Source: GCA-2733415 sp049614485
GTDB taxonomy: Bacteria; Bacteroidota; Bacteroidia; Flavobacteriales; Flavobacteriaceae
Assembly (NCBI GenBank): GCA_049614485.1
Contig: JBMZDR010000001.1
Location: 186,001 to 250,000, forward strand
Direction of reading: 5' to 3'
DNA: 64,000 nt
Part shown: positions 1-8,286 of the stretch, piece by piece
How positions within the stretch are numbered: the first letter of the stretch is position 1
How the letters are laid out: each line of letters opens with the position of its first letter
Notes under the pieces: model-generated
The model's input: the letters and a program-made list of their open reading frames with translations, nothing else
Told to the model about the DNA's origin: nothing
Database searches by the model: none
Program-made: the position numbers and the translations under genes

Positions 1-776
1 ATTGCATAACATTTGTCATATGCAAGGTTGTGAATCTTTTCAGCTAAGTCATCATTAGATGCTTCAGCCTCATATTCACGAGTTTCTTTCTTTCCGAAAG
101 CTTCAGCTAAACGTACTTGAGCAGCACATTGTACTTTAATAGCTTCGTGAGCAAATTTAATTGCATCTGCCATTTCTTCTTCAGAAACTTCGTCCATTTC
201 TCCTTCTACCATCATTACTGAATCTGCAGAAGCACCAATCATCATATCTAAATCAGCATTTGCTAATTGTGTTCTGCTTGGGTTGATGACGAACTCTCCA
301 TTTACTCTTGCAACACGAACTTCAGAAATTGGTGTTTCAAAAGGGATGTCACTTAATTGTATTACAGTAGAAGCGGCTAAACCAGCTAAAGCATCAGGCA
401 TTACATCTTCATCATGAGACATTAACTGTATCATAACTTGAGTTTCTGCGTGGTAATCTTTAGGGAATAACGGGCGTAAAACACGGTCTACTAAACGCAT
501 TGTTAATACTTCACCGTCACTTGGTCTTGCTTCTCTTTTGAAGAAACCACCTGGGTAACGTCCTGCTGCAGCAAATTTTTCTCTGTAATCTACCGTTAAT
601 GGTAAAAAGTCTACTGCGCTTTGTTTGTAGTTAGAAACTACAGTACATAAAAGCATTGCTTTTCCCATTTGTACAACAACCGAACCATGCGCTTGCTTTG
701 CTAATTTTCCGGTTTCGATAGAAATTTCTCTTCCATCTCCTAGGTCAATGACCTCTCTAAAAACTTTTGGAATCAT
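1..776 (-). CDS. pnp: polyribonucleotide nucleotidyltransferase (PNPase), 5' part only
   Basis: Polynucleotide phosphorylase degrades RNA 3' to 5' with phosphate, giving nucleoside diphosphates. I translated the minus strand from the ATG at 776-774. The protein begins MIPKVFREVIDLGDGR and continues with the typical first RNase PH domain (AAGRYPGGFFKREARPSD near residues 70-87), then an acidic helical segment rich in SEEEM. About 258 residues are visible; the catalytic second RNase PH domain and the KH and S1 domains lie beyond the left edge. It follows rpsO, the common bacterial order, separated by a hairpin terminator and a leader of about 130 bases. I see no clear TAnnTTTG box in that leader, so it may rely on read-through from rpsO. 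The frame is open to the window edge and there is no sign of damage. Confidence 0.95.
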   Translation of the reverse strand, partial: MIPKVFREVIDLGDGREISIETGKLAKQAHGSVVVQMGKAMLLCTVVSNYKQSAVDFLPLTVDYREKFAAAGRYPGGFFKREARPSDGEVLTMRLVDRVLRPLFPKDYHAETQVMIQLMSHDEDVMPDALAGLAASTVIQLSDIPFETPISEVRVARVNGEFVINPSRTQLANADLDMMIGASADSVMMVEGEMDEVSEEEMADAIKFAHEAIKVQCAAQVRLAEAFGKKETREYEAEASNDDLAEKIHNLAYDKCYA

Positions 777-903
777 AATTTTTTTAATTCTTAATTAAAC
801 ATTGGTTGTTGTGTTGTTGTAGTAGTTGTACTCCAATGAAAAACTATAGTTTTAGCTTCTTCGTTATGTATTTAAAACTAAATTAGTGGTTTAGCTTTAA
901 ATG

Positions 904-933
904 AAAAAGAGAGGCGTAAAGCCTCTCTTTTTT
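904..933 (-). terminator. hairpin terminator after rpsO
   Basis: A perfect stem of about 10 pairs (AAAGAGAGGC and its complement) encloses the loop GTAAA, with A-runs and T-runs on the two sides. It sits two bases past the rpsO stop and before pnp. It could act as a partial terminator or an RNA-processing site between the two genes, as is known for rpsO-pnp in other bacteria; that role here is inference. Confidence 0.8.
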
Positions 934-935
934 GA

Positions 936-1205
936 TTATTTTCTTAATCCTAATTCTTTAACAATAGCACGATATCTTAAGATATCTTTTTTAGTTAAAT
1001 AGTCAAGTAAACTTCTTCTTTTACCTACTAGCATTACTAAGGCACGCTCAGTGTTGTAATCTTTACGATTCTTTTTTAAATGCTCAGTTAAGTGGTTGAT
1101 TCTTTCTGTGAATAAGGCAATTTGCCCTTCTGCAGAACCAGTGTTTTTTGCATCACCTCCGTGTTTTGCGAAAAGTTCAGCTTTTGCTTCTTTAGTTAAT
1201 AACAT
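936..1205 (-). CDS. rpsO: 30S ribosomal protein S15
   Basis: S15 is a primary binder of the 16S rRNA central domain and helps form the small-subunit platform. The 89-residue product has the normal family length and the hallmark run TGSAEGQIALFTERINHLTEH in its first half, then KDYNTERALVMLVGKRRSLLDYL, which carries the rRNA-binding residues. The start is the only ATG in a suitable place. A full promoter (1262-1291) lies about 55 bases upstream, and a hairpin terminator follows the stop. pnp lies downstream on the same strand, so co-regulation of the two is likely. Confidence 0.98.
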   Translation of the reverse strand: MLLTKEAKAELFAKHGGDAKNTGSAEGQIALFTERINHLTEHLKKNRKDYNTERALVMLVGKRRSLLDYLTKKDILRYRAIVKELGLRK

Positions 1206-1261
1206 GCTAATATTTATTTAAATGATTGTTATGTAATTGATATGATTTTCATATCAAGCTG

Positions 1262-1291
1262 CAAATATAAGATATAAATGCTAACTAACAA
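1262..1291 (-). promoter_or_regulatory. promoter for rpsO
   Basis: Read on the minus strand this is TTG, a 19-base spacer, then TATATTTG, which matches the Bacteroidetes -33/-7 consensus. The predicted transcript would begin near 1257, giving rpsO a leader of roughly 50 bases. Confidence 0.7.
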
Positions 1292-1304
1292 TTAAAAAAT
1301 GCAA

Positions 1305-2162
1305 TTATGCTCTTATTTTATTGTTTCCAATTAAATCTAAATATAAATTTAATTTGTCTTTCAATTCTGCTCTAGGTGTAATGAAATCTAGAAACCCTTT
1401 GTCTAAAACAAACTCAGCAGTTTGAAATCCGTCTGGTAATTCTTTTCCTGTTGTATCTTTAACAATTCTTGGTCCGGCAAAAGCGATTAATGCACCTGGT
1501 TCAGAAATATTAATATCTCCTAACATGGCGAAAGAAGCTGTTGTTCCTCCGGTTGTAGGATCAGTACATAATGATACGTAAGGAATTTTAGCTTCAGCCA
1601 GCTGCGCTAATTTAGATGACGTTTTGGCTAATTGCATTAATGATAATGCGGCTTCCATCATACGTGCTCCTCCAGATTTAGAGATGATTAAAAACGGAAT
1701 GTTGTTTTTTAATGAGTGGTCTGCTGCGCGAGCAATTTTTTCTCCAACAACAGATCCCATTGATCCTCCAATGAAAGCGAAGTCCATACAAGCAACAACT
1801 AAATCTTTTCCTTTAGATTTTCCAACGGCAGTTCTTACCGCGTCTTTTAAATTTGTTTTCTTTTTTGCTTCTTTTAAACGATCTGTATACTTTTTCTTGT
1901 CCTCAAATTTTAAAGGATCTTTTGAAGTCAAGTTTTCGTTTAATTCAGTGTATGTGTTGTCGTCAAAAAGAATTTCAAAATACTCATTACTTCCAACTCT
2001 TACGTGATATCCATCTTCAGGACTTACATAAAAATTATTTGCTAATTCTTCTGCGTCAACAATTTTACCTGTAGGTGATTTATACCACAAACCTTTAGGT
2101 GTGTCTTTCTTTTCTTCAGTAGACGTTTGAATTCCTTTTTCTTTTCTTTTAAACCAAGCCAT
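1305..2162 (-). CDS. accD: acetyl-CoA carboxylase carboxyltransferase subunit beta
   Basis: With AccA this subunit forms the carboxyltransferase that moves CO2 from carboxybiotin to acetyl-CoA, the committed step of fatty acid synthesis. The crotonase-like core is clear: FAFIGGSMGSVVGEKIARA near residues 128-146, SKSGGARMMEAA near 162-173, and the glycine-rich TDPTTGGTTASFAMLGD near 200-216. The length (285 aa) is normal. The N-terminal zinc ribbon is degenerate: where Escherichia coli AccD has two Cys-x2-Cys pairs, this protein has KSPTG (28-32) and VSPEDG (46-51), and there is no cysteine in the first 100 residues. Flavobacterium AccD sequences as I remember them look the same, so this is probably lineage-wide. 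It lies 35 bases after fbaA and is probably co-transcribed with it. Confidence 0.96.
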   Translation of the reverse strand: MAWFKRKEKGIQTSTEEKKDTPKGLWYKSPTGKIVDAEELANNFYVSPEDGYHVRVGSNEYFEILFDDNTYTELNENLTSKDPLKFEDKKKYTDRLKEAKKKTNLKDAVRTAVGKSKGKDLVVACMDFAFIGGSMGSVVGEKIARAADHSLKNNIPFLIISKSGGARMMEAALSLMQLAKTSSKLAQLAEAKIPYVSLCTDPTTGGTTASFAMLGDINISEPGALIAFAGPRIVKDTTGKELPDGFQTAEFVLDKGFLDFITPRAELKDKLNLYLDLIGNNKIRA

Positions 2163-2180
2163 AATTTTTCTTGCTAAGTA

Positions 2181-2199
2181 AAACTGTTAATAACAGTTT
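2181..2199. repeat. 19-base palindrome between fbaA and accD
   Basis: Two 9-base arms (AAACTGTTA and TAACAGTTT) flank a single central base, overlapping the fbaA stop codon. There is no strong T-run on either side, so it is a poor terminator. It may be a processing site or protein-binding site in the fbaA-accD transcript; I cannot tell which. Confidence 0.5.
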
Positions 2200-3265
2200 A
2201 TAATGTGTTGATGTTATTTAGATCTTCGAACGATTTTGTTAATCGAGTTATGAAAGTTTTTTCACCTTCTCGAAGCCATTTTCTAGGATCGTAATATTTT
2301 TTATTTGGTAATTCTTCTCCCTCCGGATTCCCGATTTGAGTTTTTATATAATCTTGTTTGTCTAAAATATAATCTCTTACACCTTCTGTAAATGCAAATT
2401 GCATGTCGGTGTCTAGATTCATTTTTATAACTCCATAGCCAATAGATTCTCTGATTTCCTCAACAGTAGATCCTGATCCACCGTGAAAAACAAAGTTAAT
2501 AGGATTAGCTTCTGTGTTGAATTTCTTTTGAATATATTCTTGCGAATTTTTTAAGATTTTTGGTGTTAAAACAACATTCCCTGGTTTGTATACACCATGA
2601 ACGTTTCCGAATGCTGCAGCTATTGTGAACTGGTCGCTAACTTTCATCAACTCTTCATAAGCATATGCTACTTCTTCTGGTTGTGTGTATAGCTTTGATA
2701 CATCAACATCTGAGTTATCTACTCCGTCTTCTTCACCACCAGTGATTCCTAATTCTATTTCCAAAGTCATACCTATTTTACTCATACGAGTCAGGTATTT
2801 TTTACAAATCTCAATATTTTCTTCAATTGGCTCTTCAGATAAATCTATCATGTGAGAGCTATAAAGAGATTTTCCAGTTTCTGCAAAGTGTTTTTCAGAT
2901 GCGTCTAATAAACCATCTATCCAAGGTAATAATTTTTTTGCAGCATGATCTGTATGTAAAATAACAGGTACACCGTAAGCTTCTGCTAATAAGTGAATGT
3001 GTTTTGCTCCTGCAACTGCACCTAATATAGCTGCTTTTTCATCTGTGTTTGATAATCCTTTTCCTGCGTTAAATTGTGCGCCACCGTTAGAAAATTGAAT
3101 GATCACTGGAGAGTTCACTTTTGCTGCGGTTTCCATAACAGCATTAACGCTGTCTGATCCTACTACATTTACTGCAGGTAAAGCAAATCCTTTTTCTTTA
3201 GCATAGCTAAAAATAGCTTGTACCTCTTTTCCTGTAGCAACTCCTGGTTTAATATTATGGTTCAT
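2198..3265 (-). CDS. fbaA: class II fructose-bisphosphate aldolase
   Basis: This zinc enzyme splits fructose 1,6-bisphosphate into dihydroxyacetone phosphate and glyceraldehyde 3-phosphate, and does the reverse in gluconeogenesis. The 355-residue length fits the class IIA group. Visible motifs are HTDHAAKKLLPWIDGLLDAS (residues 104-123) with catalytic Asp106 and zinc ligand His107, the glutamate-rich EIELGITGGEEDGVDNS near 168-186, and the phosphate-binding FHGGSGST near 260-267. It starts at MNHNIKPGV, preceded by a -7 box at 3296-3303. accD follows 35 bases downstream, and tamL lies upstream on the same strand with a gap of about 50 bases. Confidence 0.97.
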   Translation of the reverse strand: MNHNIKPGVATGKEVQAIFSYAKEKGFALPAVNVVGSDSVNAVMETAAKVNSPVIIQFSNGGAQFNAGKGLSNTDEKAAILGAVAGAKHIHLLAEAYGVPVILHTDHAAKKLLPWIDGLLDASEKHFAETGKSLYSSHMIDLSEEPIEENIEICKKYLTRMSKIGMTLEIELGITGGEEDGVDNSDVDVSKLYTQPEEVAYAYEELMKVSDQFTIAAAFGNVHGVYKPGNVVLTPKILKNSQEYIQKKFNTEANPINFVFHGGSGSTVEEIRESIGYGVIKMNLDTDMQFAFTEGVRDYILDKQDYIKTQIGNPEGEELPNKKYYDPRKWLREGEKTFITRLTKSFEDLNNINTL

Positions 3266-3295
3266 TTAGTTGTGTGTTTCTTAAAAAATAGACTA

Positions 3296-3303
3296 CAAAT
3301 GTA
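3296..3303 (-). promoter_or_regulatory. -7 box (TACATTTG) for fbaA
   Basis: TACATTTG on the minus strand fits TAnnTTTG and lies about 30 bases before the fbaA start, in the gap after tamL. I see no good -33 element at the right distance, so the call rests on the -7 box alone. Confidence 0.45.
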
Positions 3304-3318
3304 ATAAATTCACAAGTG

Positions 3319-5859
3319 TTAAAAAGGATAATTTATCCCAAAATTATAAACAGCATTTTTAAAGTTATAATTTTTGAACCATTTTTTGTTTTCAAGGTAA
3401 GGTTCATAGGTTTTAAATCCGATATCAAAGCGCAATATAAAAAAACTAAAATCATAACGAAACCCAATACCTGATCCTATTGCTAATTCGTTTAAGTCTT
3501 TTAAAGAGTCAAAAGTAAATGAGGGGTCTTCTTCACTGTCAAAGATGTTCCAAATGTTACCAGCATCAACAAACAAAGCGCCTTTTAAGTCGCCAAAAAA
3601 GGTGTAGCGTAATTCGGCGTTTAATGCAATTTTCATGTTTGCTTCGTTAAATTCATTAATACCGCCGCTACTTCCAGGTCCTAAGCTATAGGCGTCCCAA
3701 CCGCGGTTGTCATTACTACCACCACCAAAGAAACTCCTTGAAAAAGGAATAGATTTAGAGTTTCCATAAGGAATGGCAATACCAAAAAAGTTTCTAATAG
3801 CCAATGTGTTGTTGTTAGATATGCTCCAGTATTTAACATAATCTAACTCAGTTTTTACATATTGAGAATAGGCAACGTTAAACAGTTCATACCGGTCATT
3901 GCTGTTTTTCTTTAGGCCTAAAGCGTTTGATAGGGTAGATAATGTATTACCTGCAAGTTCAATTTTTGCGCCAAAACGAGAAAACTGATTATCAAGTAAG
4001 TTTAATCTGGTGTTCTTTATAAATGAGTAGCTAGAAGTAAGAATAAGGTTGTTTTCCGTTAGTCGCTCTCGTCGTTCTTCAATATTCCTAATTTCTTTTT
4101 TATCATTATCAGAGATCAAGGCGTCTACTGAGGGCGATAAATTATTAGTTATAACATCATTTATAAATTGATTTGTTTCGTTCGGAATGCTTAACCCGTT
4201 CGTTGTGTAAGTAGAATTTAAGGCAATTGTATTTAAATTGTTGTATGAGTTGGAATAGATGTTAAAATATTTATCAGGGTTTATGTTTCTAACAAATTGT
4301 GCATTAAATAAATCCAAACGATTTGTAATTGATTTTGAAGAATACCATCCGTAATTTAATATTCCTGTAAAGGTTGTTTTGTCTAATCCGATGTTAGTTT
4401 GTGTGCTGGCTCCAAAACTTATTCTGGTAGTTGGCGACATGATTTTTGGGATTATTTTAGAGGTGTTGACGGGAAAAAATATTCTTGGGAAAGACAGTTT
4501 TAGGTCAGCTCCAAACTCTCTGACATCAAAAAATTGATCCTCCCTGTCAGCTGCATCTTTTGATGCTCCAATTGATCCTCTAAATGCTAGCTCTAAGTTT
4601 TCGGCACCTCTAAAAACATTACGTGCTAAAATAGAGGTGCTCAGTGATAACCCTACATTTTGAATGTTGTTGTGTAAGGCGTCTAAACTGTATTCTAACT
4701 CAAACCGTTTTAATGGGGTTAGCAGTATGTTTGCCATTAAGCTAGTTCCGGTTGAATCTCTTTCATCTACAACATATTTAATGTCAGGGTACTTAAATGC
4801 CTTTAAATTATTTAGTTGATTTAAAGTTAAAGCCTTGTCGCTATCTTTATAAATGGTGTTAGGTTGTATAAAAATAACATCTGATAGTGCTTTTGGTTTG
4901 TAGCGTAGTTTGTCAAAACTGTAAAAACGGTGGTTATTGTAGGTTATGGTGTCCGTAATATTTTTGCCGATATTTTTGTATTTAAAATCGGTAAAAACAT
5001 TTACATCACTGATTTTGAAAACCTTGTAAGGTTCGTTATATGTGCTATCATAATCTTTAACTTTTTTATCTTCAATAAAAGTTTCTACCCAATAAGTTTT
5101 TTTGATAGAATCATATGCGGGCACAAAATAGATGCTTTCTTTTTCAAAAGTGTATAGCCCAGAATTTCGCATTATTGAAGTGATGCGTTCTCGTTCATTA
5201 ATTAAATGCTGATCTCTATACTGGGTGTTTAATTTTATAGAAGCTTTTTTTTCATGAAGTTTATAAATAGAATCAACAGACTTTGAATCTATTTTAGTTG
5301 TTATAGAATCAACTATATAGGGTTGACCAGTTTCTAAAACGTAATTTATTTGGCCTTTTTTGTTTGTTGTATAATTAACGGTATAGTCAGAGTTTATGTC
5401 ACGCCATCCGTTTTGCTGATAATAACGTTCAATGTTTTTTAAACTAGATGTTATTTTTGAAGAGTCAATTATAGCAGGGGCTTCCCCTGATTTTTTTAAC
5501 CAATTATTAACTCCTTTGTAGGAGCGTTGTACTTTAATAGTTTGTTTTTCTGATAAGAAACTATGTAAGTGCTGCTCTCGTTTAGGTTTTCGGTTTAACC
5601 AATTAGTAAACGAGGAGTCTGGGTGCTTGTCGGCAAAATTATATATAGCTAAGCGGAGTGGGTATTTTAAAAATTTACTATTAGGTTTTAGTTTAAGCAA
5701 ATCTTCAATAAATTCATTCGTGTTTTTATTATCGTTTACAGTAATAGTGTTTTCAGTAAGCAAGTATTCCTCGTCTTCTAAATTCTTTGTAACACTACAC
5801 GCTATAAAAACTTGAGTTATTATCAGAATAAATGATATTTTTGCTAAAAAGTGTTTCAA
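3319..5859 (-). CDS. tamL: TamL: lipidated TamA/BamA-like Omp85 outer membrane protein
   Basis: An Omp85-superfamily beta-barrel protein for assembly or transport at the outer membrane. The N-terminus is a lipoprotein signal ending at Cys21 (VFIAC). POTRA-like repeats fill residues 22 to about 370, and the C-terminal barrel begins near RFELEYSLDALHNN. The barrel contains ARNVFRGAENLEL and an RGW motif (NDNRGWDAYSLG), equivalent to the VRGF/Y loop-6 signature, and ends in a terminal phenylalanine (GINYPF). A lipidated Omp85 protein of this length is the TamL type described in Bacteroidetes, where tamB often lies near; no tamB is in this window. Its gene order (tamL, SpoU methylase, porT, menG) matches what I know from Flavobacterium. 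TamL is more likely than BamA because of the lipobox and the context. Confidence 0.82.
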   Translation of the reverse strand: MKHFLAKISFILIITQVFIACSVTKNLEDEEYLLTENTITVNDNKNTNEFIEDLLKLKPNSKFLKYPLRLAIYNFADKHPDSSFTNWLNRKPKREQHLHSFLSEKQTIKVQRSYKGVNNWLKKSGEAPAIIDSSKITSSLKNIERYYQQNGWRDINSDYTVNYTTNKKGQINYVLETGQPYIVDSITTKIDSKSVDSIYKLHEKKASIKLNTQYRDQHLINERERITSIMRNSGLYTFEKESIYFVPAYDSIKKTYWVETFIEDKKVKDYDSTYNEPYKVFKISDVNVFTDFKYKNIGKNITDTITYNNHRFYSFDKLRYKPKALSDVIFIQPNTIYKDSDKALTLNQLNNLKAFKYPDIKYVVDERDSTGTSLMANILLTPLKRFELEYSLDALHNNIQNVGLSLSTSILARNVFRGAENLELAFRGSIGASKDAADREDQFFDVREFGADLKLSFPRIFFPVNTSKIIPKIMSPTTRISFGASTQTNIGLDKTTFTGILNYGWYSSKSITNRLDLFNAQFVRNINPDKYFNIYSNSYNNLNTIALNSTYTTNGLSIPNETNQFINDVITNNLSPSVDALISDNDKKEIRNIEERRERLTENNLILTSSYSFIKNTRLNLLDNQFSRFGAKIELAGNTLSTLSNALGLKKNSNDRYELFNVAYSQYVKTELDYVKYWSISNNNTLAIRNFFGIAIPYGNSKSIPFSRSFFGGGSNDNRGWDAYSLGPGSSGGINEFNEANMKIALNAELRYTFFGDLKGALFVDAGNIWNIFDSEEDPSFTFDSLKDLNELAIGSGIGFRYDFSFFILRFDIGFKTYEPYLENKKWFKNYNFKNAVYNFGINYPF

Positions 5860-5881
5860 TATAAAGAGTTGAAATTAAATT

Positions 5882-5912
5882 CAAAAATACATTATTTGAA
5901 TGTTAAGCAAAA
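5882..5912 (-). promoter_or_regulatory. promoter for tamL, overlapping the start of the opposite gene
   Basis: On the minus strand: TTTTG, 18 bases, then TATTTTTG. This is a near-consensus promoter leaving a leader of about 20 bases before tamL. Its -33 element covers the first codons of the plus-strand methylase gene that starts at 5900. Confidence 0.65.
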
Positions 5913-6640
5913 GCAGAATCACATTAATAACGAGTTTAAAACAAAAAAAATATCGCATGCAACACAGATTGTTTGTGGTAGAAGGGATAAAAACTATTGA
6001 TGAATTTTTAAATTCGTCCTTTGAGCTTGATTTTTTGTATACTACAAGCTTATTTGAAACTATTCCTGAAAGGTTACAAACCTTAGTTTCGGAAGCCGAT
6101 TTAAAGAAAATTAGTTTTTTAAAAAATTCTAATTCTGCATTGGCAGTGTTTAAAATGCAACACAATTTAGCTATAGATGAGTCAAAATTAATAGTTGCGT
6201 TAGATAATGTTCGCGATCCAGGTAATTTAGGCACTATAATCAGGCTGTGTGATTGGTTTGGAGTAACCGATTTAATTTGCAATTCTGAAACTGTAGATTG
6301 TTACAATCCTAAAGTGGTGCAAGCAACCATGGGTTCATTGACTCGTGTAAACGTGACTTACCTTAATTTAGAAGAGTATTTATTGGCTAAAAAAGATCTG
6401 CCTGTTTTTGGCGCTTTCATGAGTGGCGCTAATTTATATACAACAGAATTGGAACTGAATAATGGGATACTGGTGTTAGGTAACGAGGCAAATGGTGTTT
6501 CAAAAACAATTGAAGCATTGGTAACGCAACAGATTACAATACCTAAATTTGGTGACATACAAAAAACAGAAAGTTTAAATGTAGCTATGGCTACATCAAT
6601 AATACTGAGTGAGTTTAAGCGGAAAACTATTGCACAGTAA
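5900..6640 (+). CDS. TrmH/SpoU-family RNA 2'-O-methyltransferase (RlmB-like)
   Basis: A SPOUT enzyme that puts a 2'-O-methyl group on tRNA or 23S rRNA using SAM. The N-terminal substrate-binding part contains KKYRMQHRLFVVEGIKTIDEFL (about 16-37). The three SpoU motifs follow: LDNVRDPGNLGTIIR (101-115, with catalytic Arg105), VLGNEANGVS (192-201), and IPKFGDIQKTESLNVAMATS (214-233), which form the trefoil knot. At 246 aa it is a typical member. It is transcribed divergently from tamL and its 3' end overlaps porT by 14 bases. The exact target (rRNA G2251 or another site) cannot be read from the sequence, so I give no symbol. Confidence 0.88.
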   Translation: MLSKSRITLITSLKQKKYRMQHRLFVVEGIKTIDEFLNSSFELDFLYTTSLFETIPERLQTLVSEADLKKISFLKNSNSALAVFKMQHNLAIDESKLIVALDNVRDPGNLGTIIRLCDWFGVTDLICNSETVDCYNPKVVQATMGSLTRVNVTYLNLEEYLLAKKDLPVFGAFMSGANLYTTELELNNGILVLGNEANGVSKTIEALVTQQITIPKFGDIQKTESLNVAMATSIILSEFKRKTIAQ

Positions 6641-7349
6641 AATTGATAAAGAACCCTCTTGTTTGCATTTTATTAATATTTCCAGTCCAAGGGCTATTAG
6701 GGTCGTTATCTTCAATGAGTTCGTTTCCATTAGCAAAAACACCTCTTATTGACGGTGTGAATTTAAAATAGGGCAAGTAAAAATCTATCCCAAACCCTAA
6801 TTCCATAAAAGTAGGGTTTGCTGTCATTCTAAATTTTCCTGACGAGTTATCGTCTATACTTTTTTCGTTACTAGATAAGTTCATAGCTGTTGAAGCACCT
6901 GCTAGTAAAAACGGTTTGAAGTTATTTAAGCGTTTAGTGCTAATTTTTAAAAGTAACGGTAAATATACATAGGTCGATTTTACTTCACGTTCATTGTTCG
7001 CAACGCTTGAAAAATCAACATCAGTAGTGGTGTATGTTTCAGGGTAGGTTAGTATTCTAGTGGTAAAACTTAAACCAGGTTCAAAACGCAAGTCAAAATG
7101 ATCTGTTAAACGTAAGTTTCCTATCAAACCAACATTAAAACCAGCGGCAGATTTTACAGCAATGTCTTTGTGGTCATCAGTATTGTATTGAAATTTAAAA
7201 TCAAGACTATTAAACCCTAAATAATACCCGTAAGTTAGTGTTTTTTTGTCCCAATTTTCTCTGTTACGAATACGTTCTTTACTAAACAATTGTCCAAATG
7301 ACGTTTGTGCTATGCATAATAGAACTATAAAGGTGATTAATTTTTTCAT
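6627..7349 (-). CDS. porT: type IX secretion protein PorT/SprT
   Basis: An outer membrane beta-barrel protein needed for type IX secretion (PorT of Porphyromonas, SprT of Flavobacterium johnsoniae). A signal peptide ends near residue 20 (AQTSFGQ). The rest is an alternating strand pattern with GYYLGFNSLDFKFQY, FNVGLIGNLRLTDHFDLRFEPGLSF, VYLPLLLKIS and FMELGFGIDFYLPYFKFTPSIRG, and the protein ends in an aromatic-rich strand (GFFINFTVQ). It lies 12 bases after menG in the same operon; in F. johnsoniae sprT is also beside ubiE/menG, which supports the call over a generic porin. Its stop lies inside the end of the convergent methylase gene. Confidence 0.85.
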   Translation of the reverse strand: MKKLITFIVLLCIAQTSFGQLFSKERIRNRENWDKKTLTYGYYLGFNSLDFKFQYNTDDHKDIAVKSAAGFNVGLIGNLRLTDHFDLRFEPGLSFTTRILTYPETYTTTDVDFSSVANNEREVKSTYVYLPLLLKISTKRLNNFKPFLLAGASTAMNLSSNEKSIDDNSSGKFRMTANPTFMELGFGIDFYLPYFKFTPSIRGVFANGNELIEDNDPNSPWTGNINKMQTRGFFINFTVQ

Positions 7350-7361
7350 TCAAAAATAAGT

Positions 7362-8096
7362 TTACTGCTTACTAGATGTGTATATTGATGCGACACCAAA
7401 AGTCTGTGGATGATCTTTTACATCTATAAACCCAACTTTTCTTAAAATATTGTTCAATTTCTCGCCATATGGGAAATTAGCAGCAGATTCTGATAAATAG
7501 CCATACGCTTTTTTGTCTCGTGAAAATAACTTACCAATTAAAGGTAATAAAACATTTGAGTGAAATTGATACCCTTGTTTAAATGGAAATTTTGTAGGGA
7601 CAGATGTTTCTAAAATAACAAATTTACCTTGAGGTCTTAAAACACGTAATATTTCTGACAATCCAACCTCTAAATTTTCAAAATTTCGAACCCCAAAAGA
7701 TACTGTAATAGCGTCAAATGAATTGTCTTGAAACGGAAGTTTTTCAGAATCACCAACAACTAAGTTTATTCGTCTTTCTAAACCTTTGTTAGCTACTTTT
7801 TGTTTTCCAATATTGAGCATGCCTTCAGAGATATCTAAACCTGTGATGCTTGCTTTTTTTATGTTTTCAGCAAACATAATTGCTAAATCACCAGTACCTG
7901 TTGCAATGTCTAAAATGTTGTTAGGGGAGATGCTCCCAACAATTTGTGTCACTTTTTTTCTCCATTTTTGGTCTATACCAAAAGAGATAACTCTGTTTAA
8001 GCCATCATATTCTTTAGAGATATTATCAAACATTTTAGTTACCTGTTCTTTTTTTCCAAGATCAGAGTTTTTGTATGGCGTCACATTTTTAGACAT
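7362..8096 (-). CDS. menG: demethylmenaquinone methyltransferase (MenG/UbiE)
   Basis: This SAM-dependent C-methyltransferase makes menaquinone from demethylmenaquinone, the last step of quinone synthesis. Flavobacteria use menaquinone, so MenG describes its role better than UbiE. I take the start at 8096 (MSKNVTPYKNSDLG), matching the family N-terminus; the frame has another in-frame ATG nine codons upstream that adds a non-family extension. The 244-residue product shows DATGT-type motif I as ILDIATGTGDLA (61-72), FDAITVSFGVRNFEN and LSEILRVLRPQGKFVILE. porT follows 12 bases downstream. Menaquinone also links to the Nqr complex encoded at 22.9-28.9 kb. Confidence 0.95.
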   Translation of the reverse strand: MSKNVTPYKNSDLGKKEQVTKMFDNISKEYDGLNRVISFGIDQKWRKKVTQIVGSISPNNILDIATGTGDLAIMFAENIKKASITGLDISEGMLNIGKQKVANKGLERRINLVVGDSEKLPFQDNSFDAITVSFGVRNFENLEVGLSEILRVLRPQGKFVILETSVPTKFPFKQGYQFHSNVLLPLIGKLFSRDKKAYGYLSESAANFPYGEKLNNILRKVGFIDVKDHPQTFGVASIYTSSKQ

Positions 8097-8183
8097 GCTT
8101 TGAATTTTTTTACGAAAATACAATTAAAAATTTGCTTACACCAAAGGATTAATTGGATTAAACTTATGAAAGTTGTCTTTTAA

Positions 8184-8216
8184 TTTGAGTTTTCAGTTAA
8201 AATAAATTTATCTTTG
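8184..8216 (+). promoter_or_regulatory. promoter for trkA-trkH
   Basis: TTTG (8184-8187), 21 bases, then TATCTTTG (8209-8216), a good match to the Bacteroidetes consensus. The transcript would carry a leader of about 65 bases before trkA. Confidence 0.7.
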
Positions 8217-8286
8217 TAAAGTTGTTTACTAACTAAATGACAAGGGTATAGCTGTAAAACCCAACCCCAAGATAAAACATATACTG

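Noticed and set aside
808..830. GTTG-rich short repeats before pnp as a CRISPR or tandem array
   Set aside because: Only a few irregular short units in an AT-rich leader; no spacer structure.
1624..2074. Two open frames on the plus strand across accD
   Set aside because: They run antisense to a well-supported accD with intact motifs, have no start context or known domain, and only mirror its codon pattern.
5881..6282. Open frame of 133 aa on the minus strand over the SpoU methylase
   Set aside because: It is antisense to the methylase, whose motifs are complete. No domain or promoter supports it.
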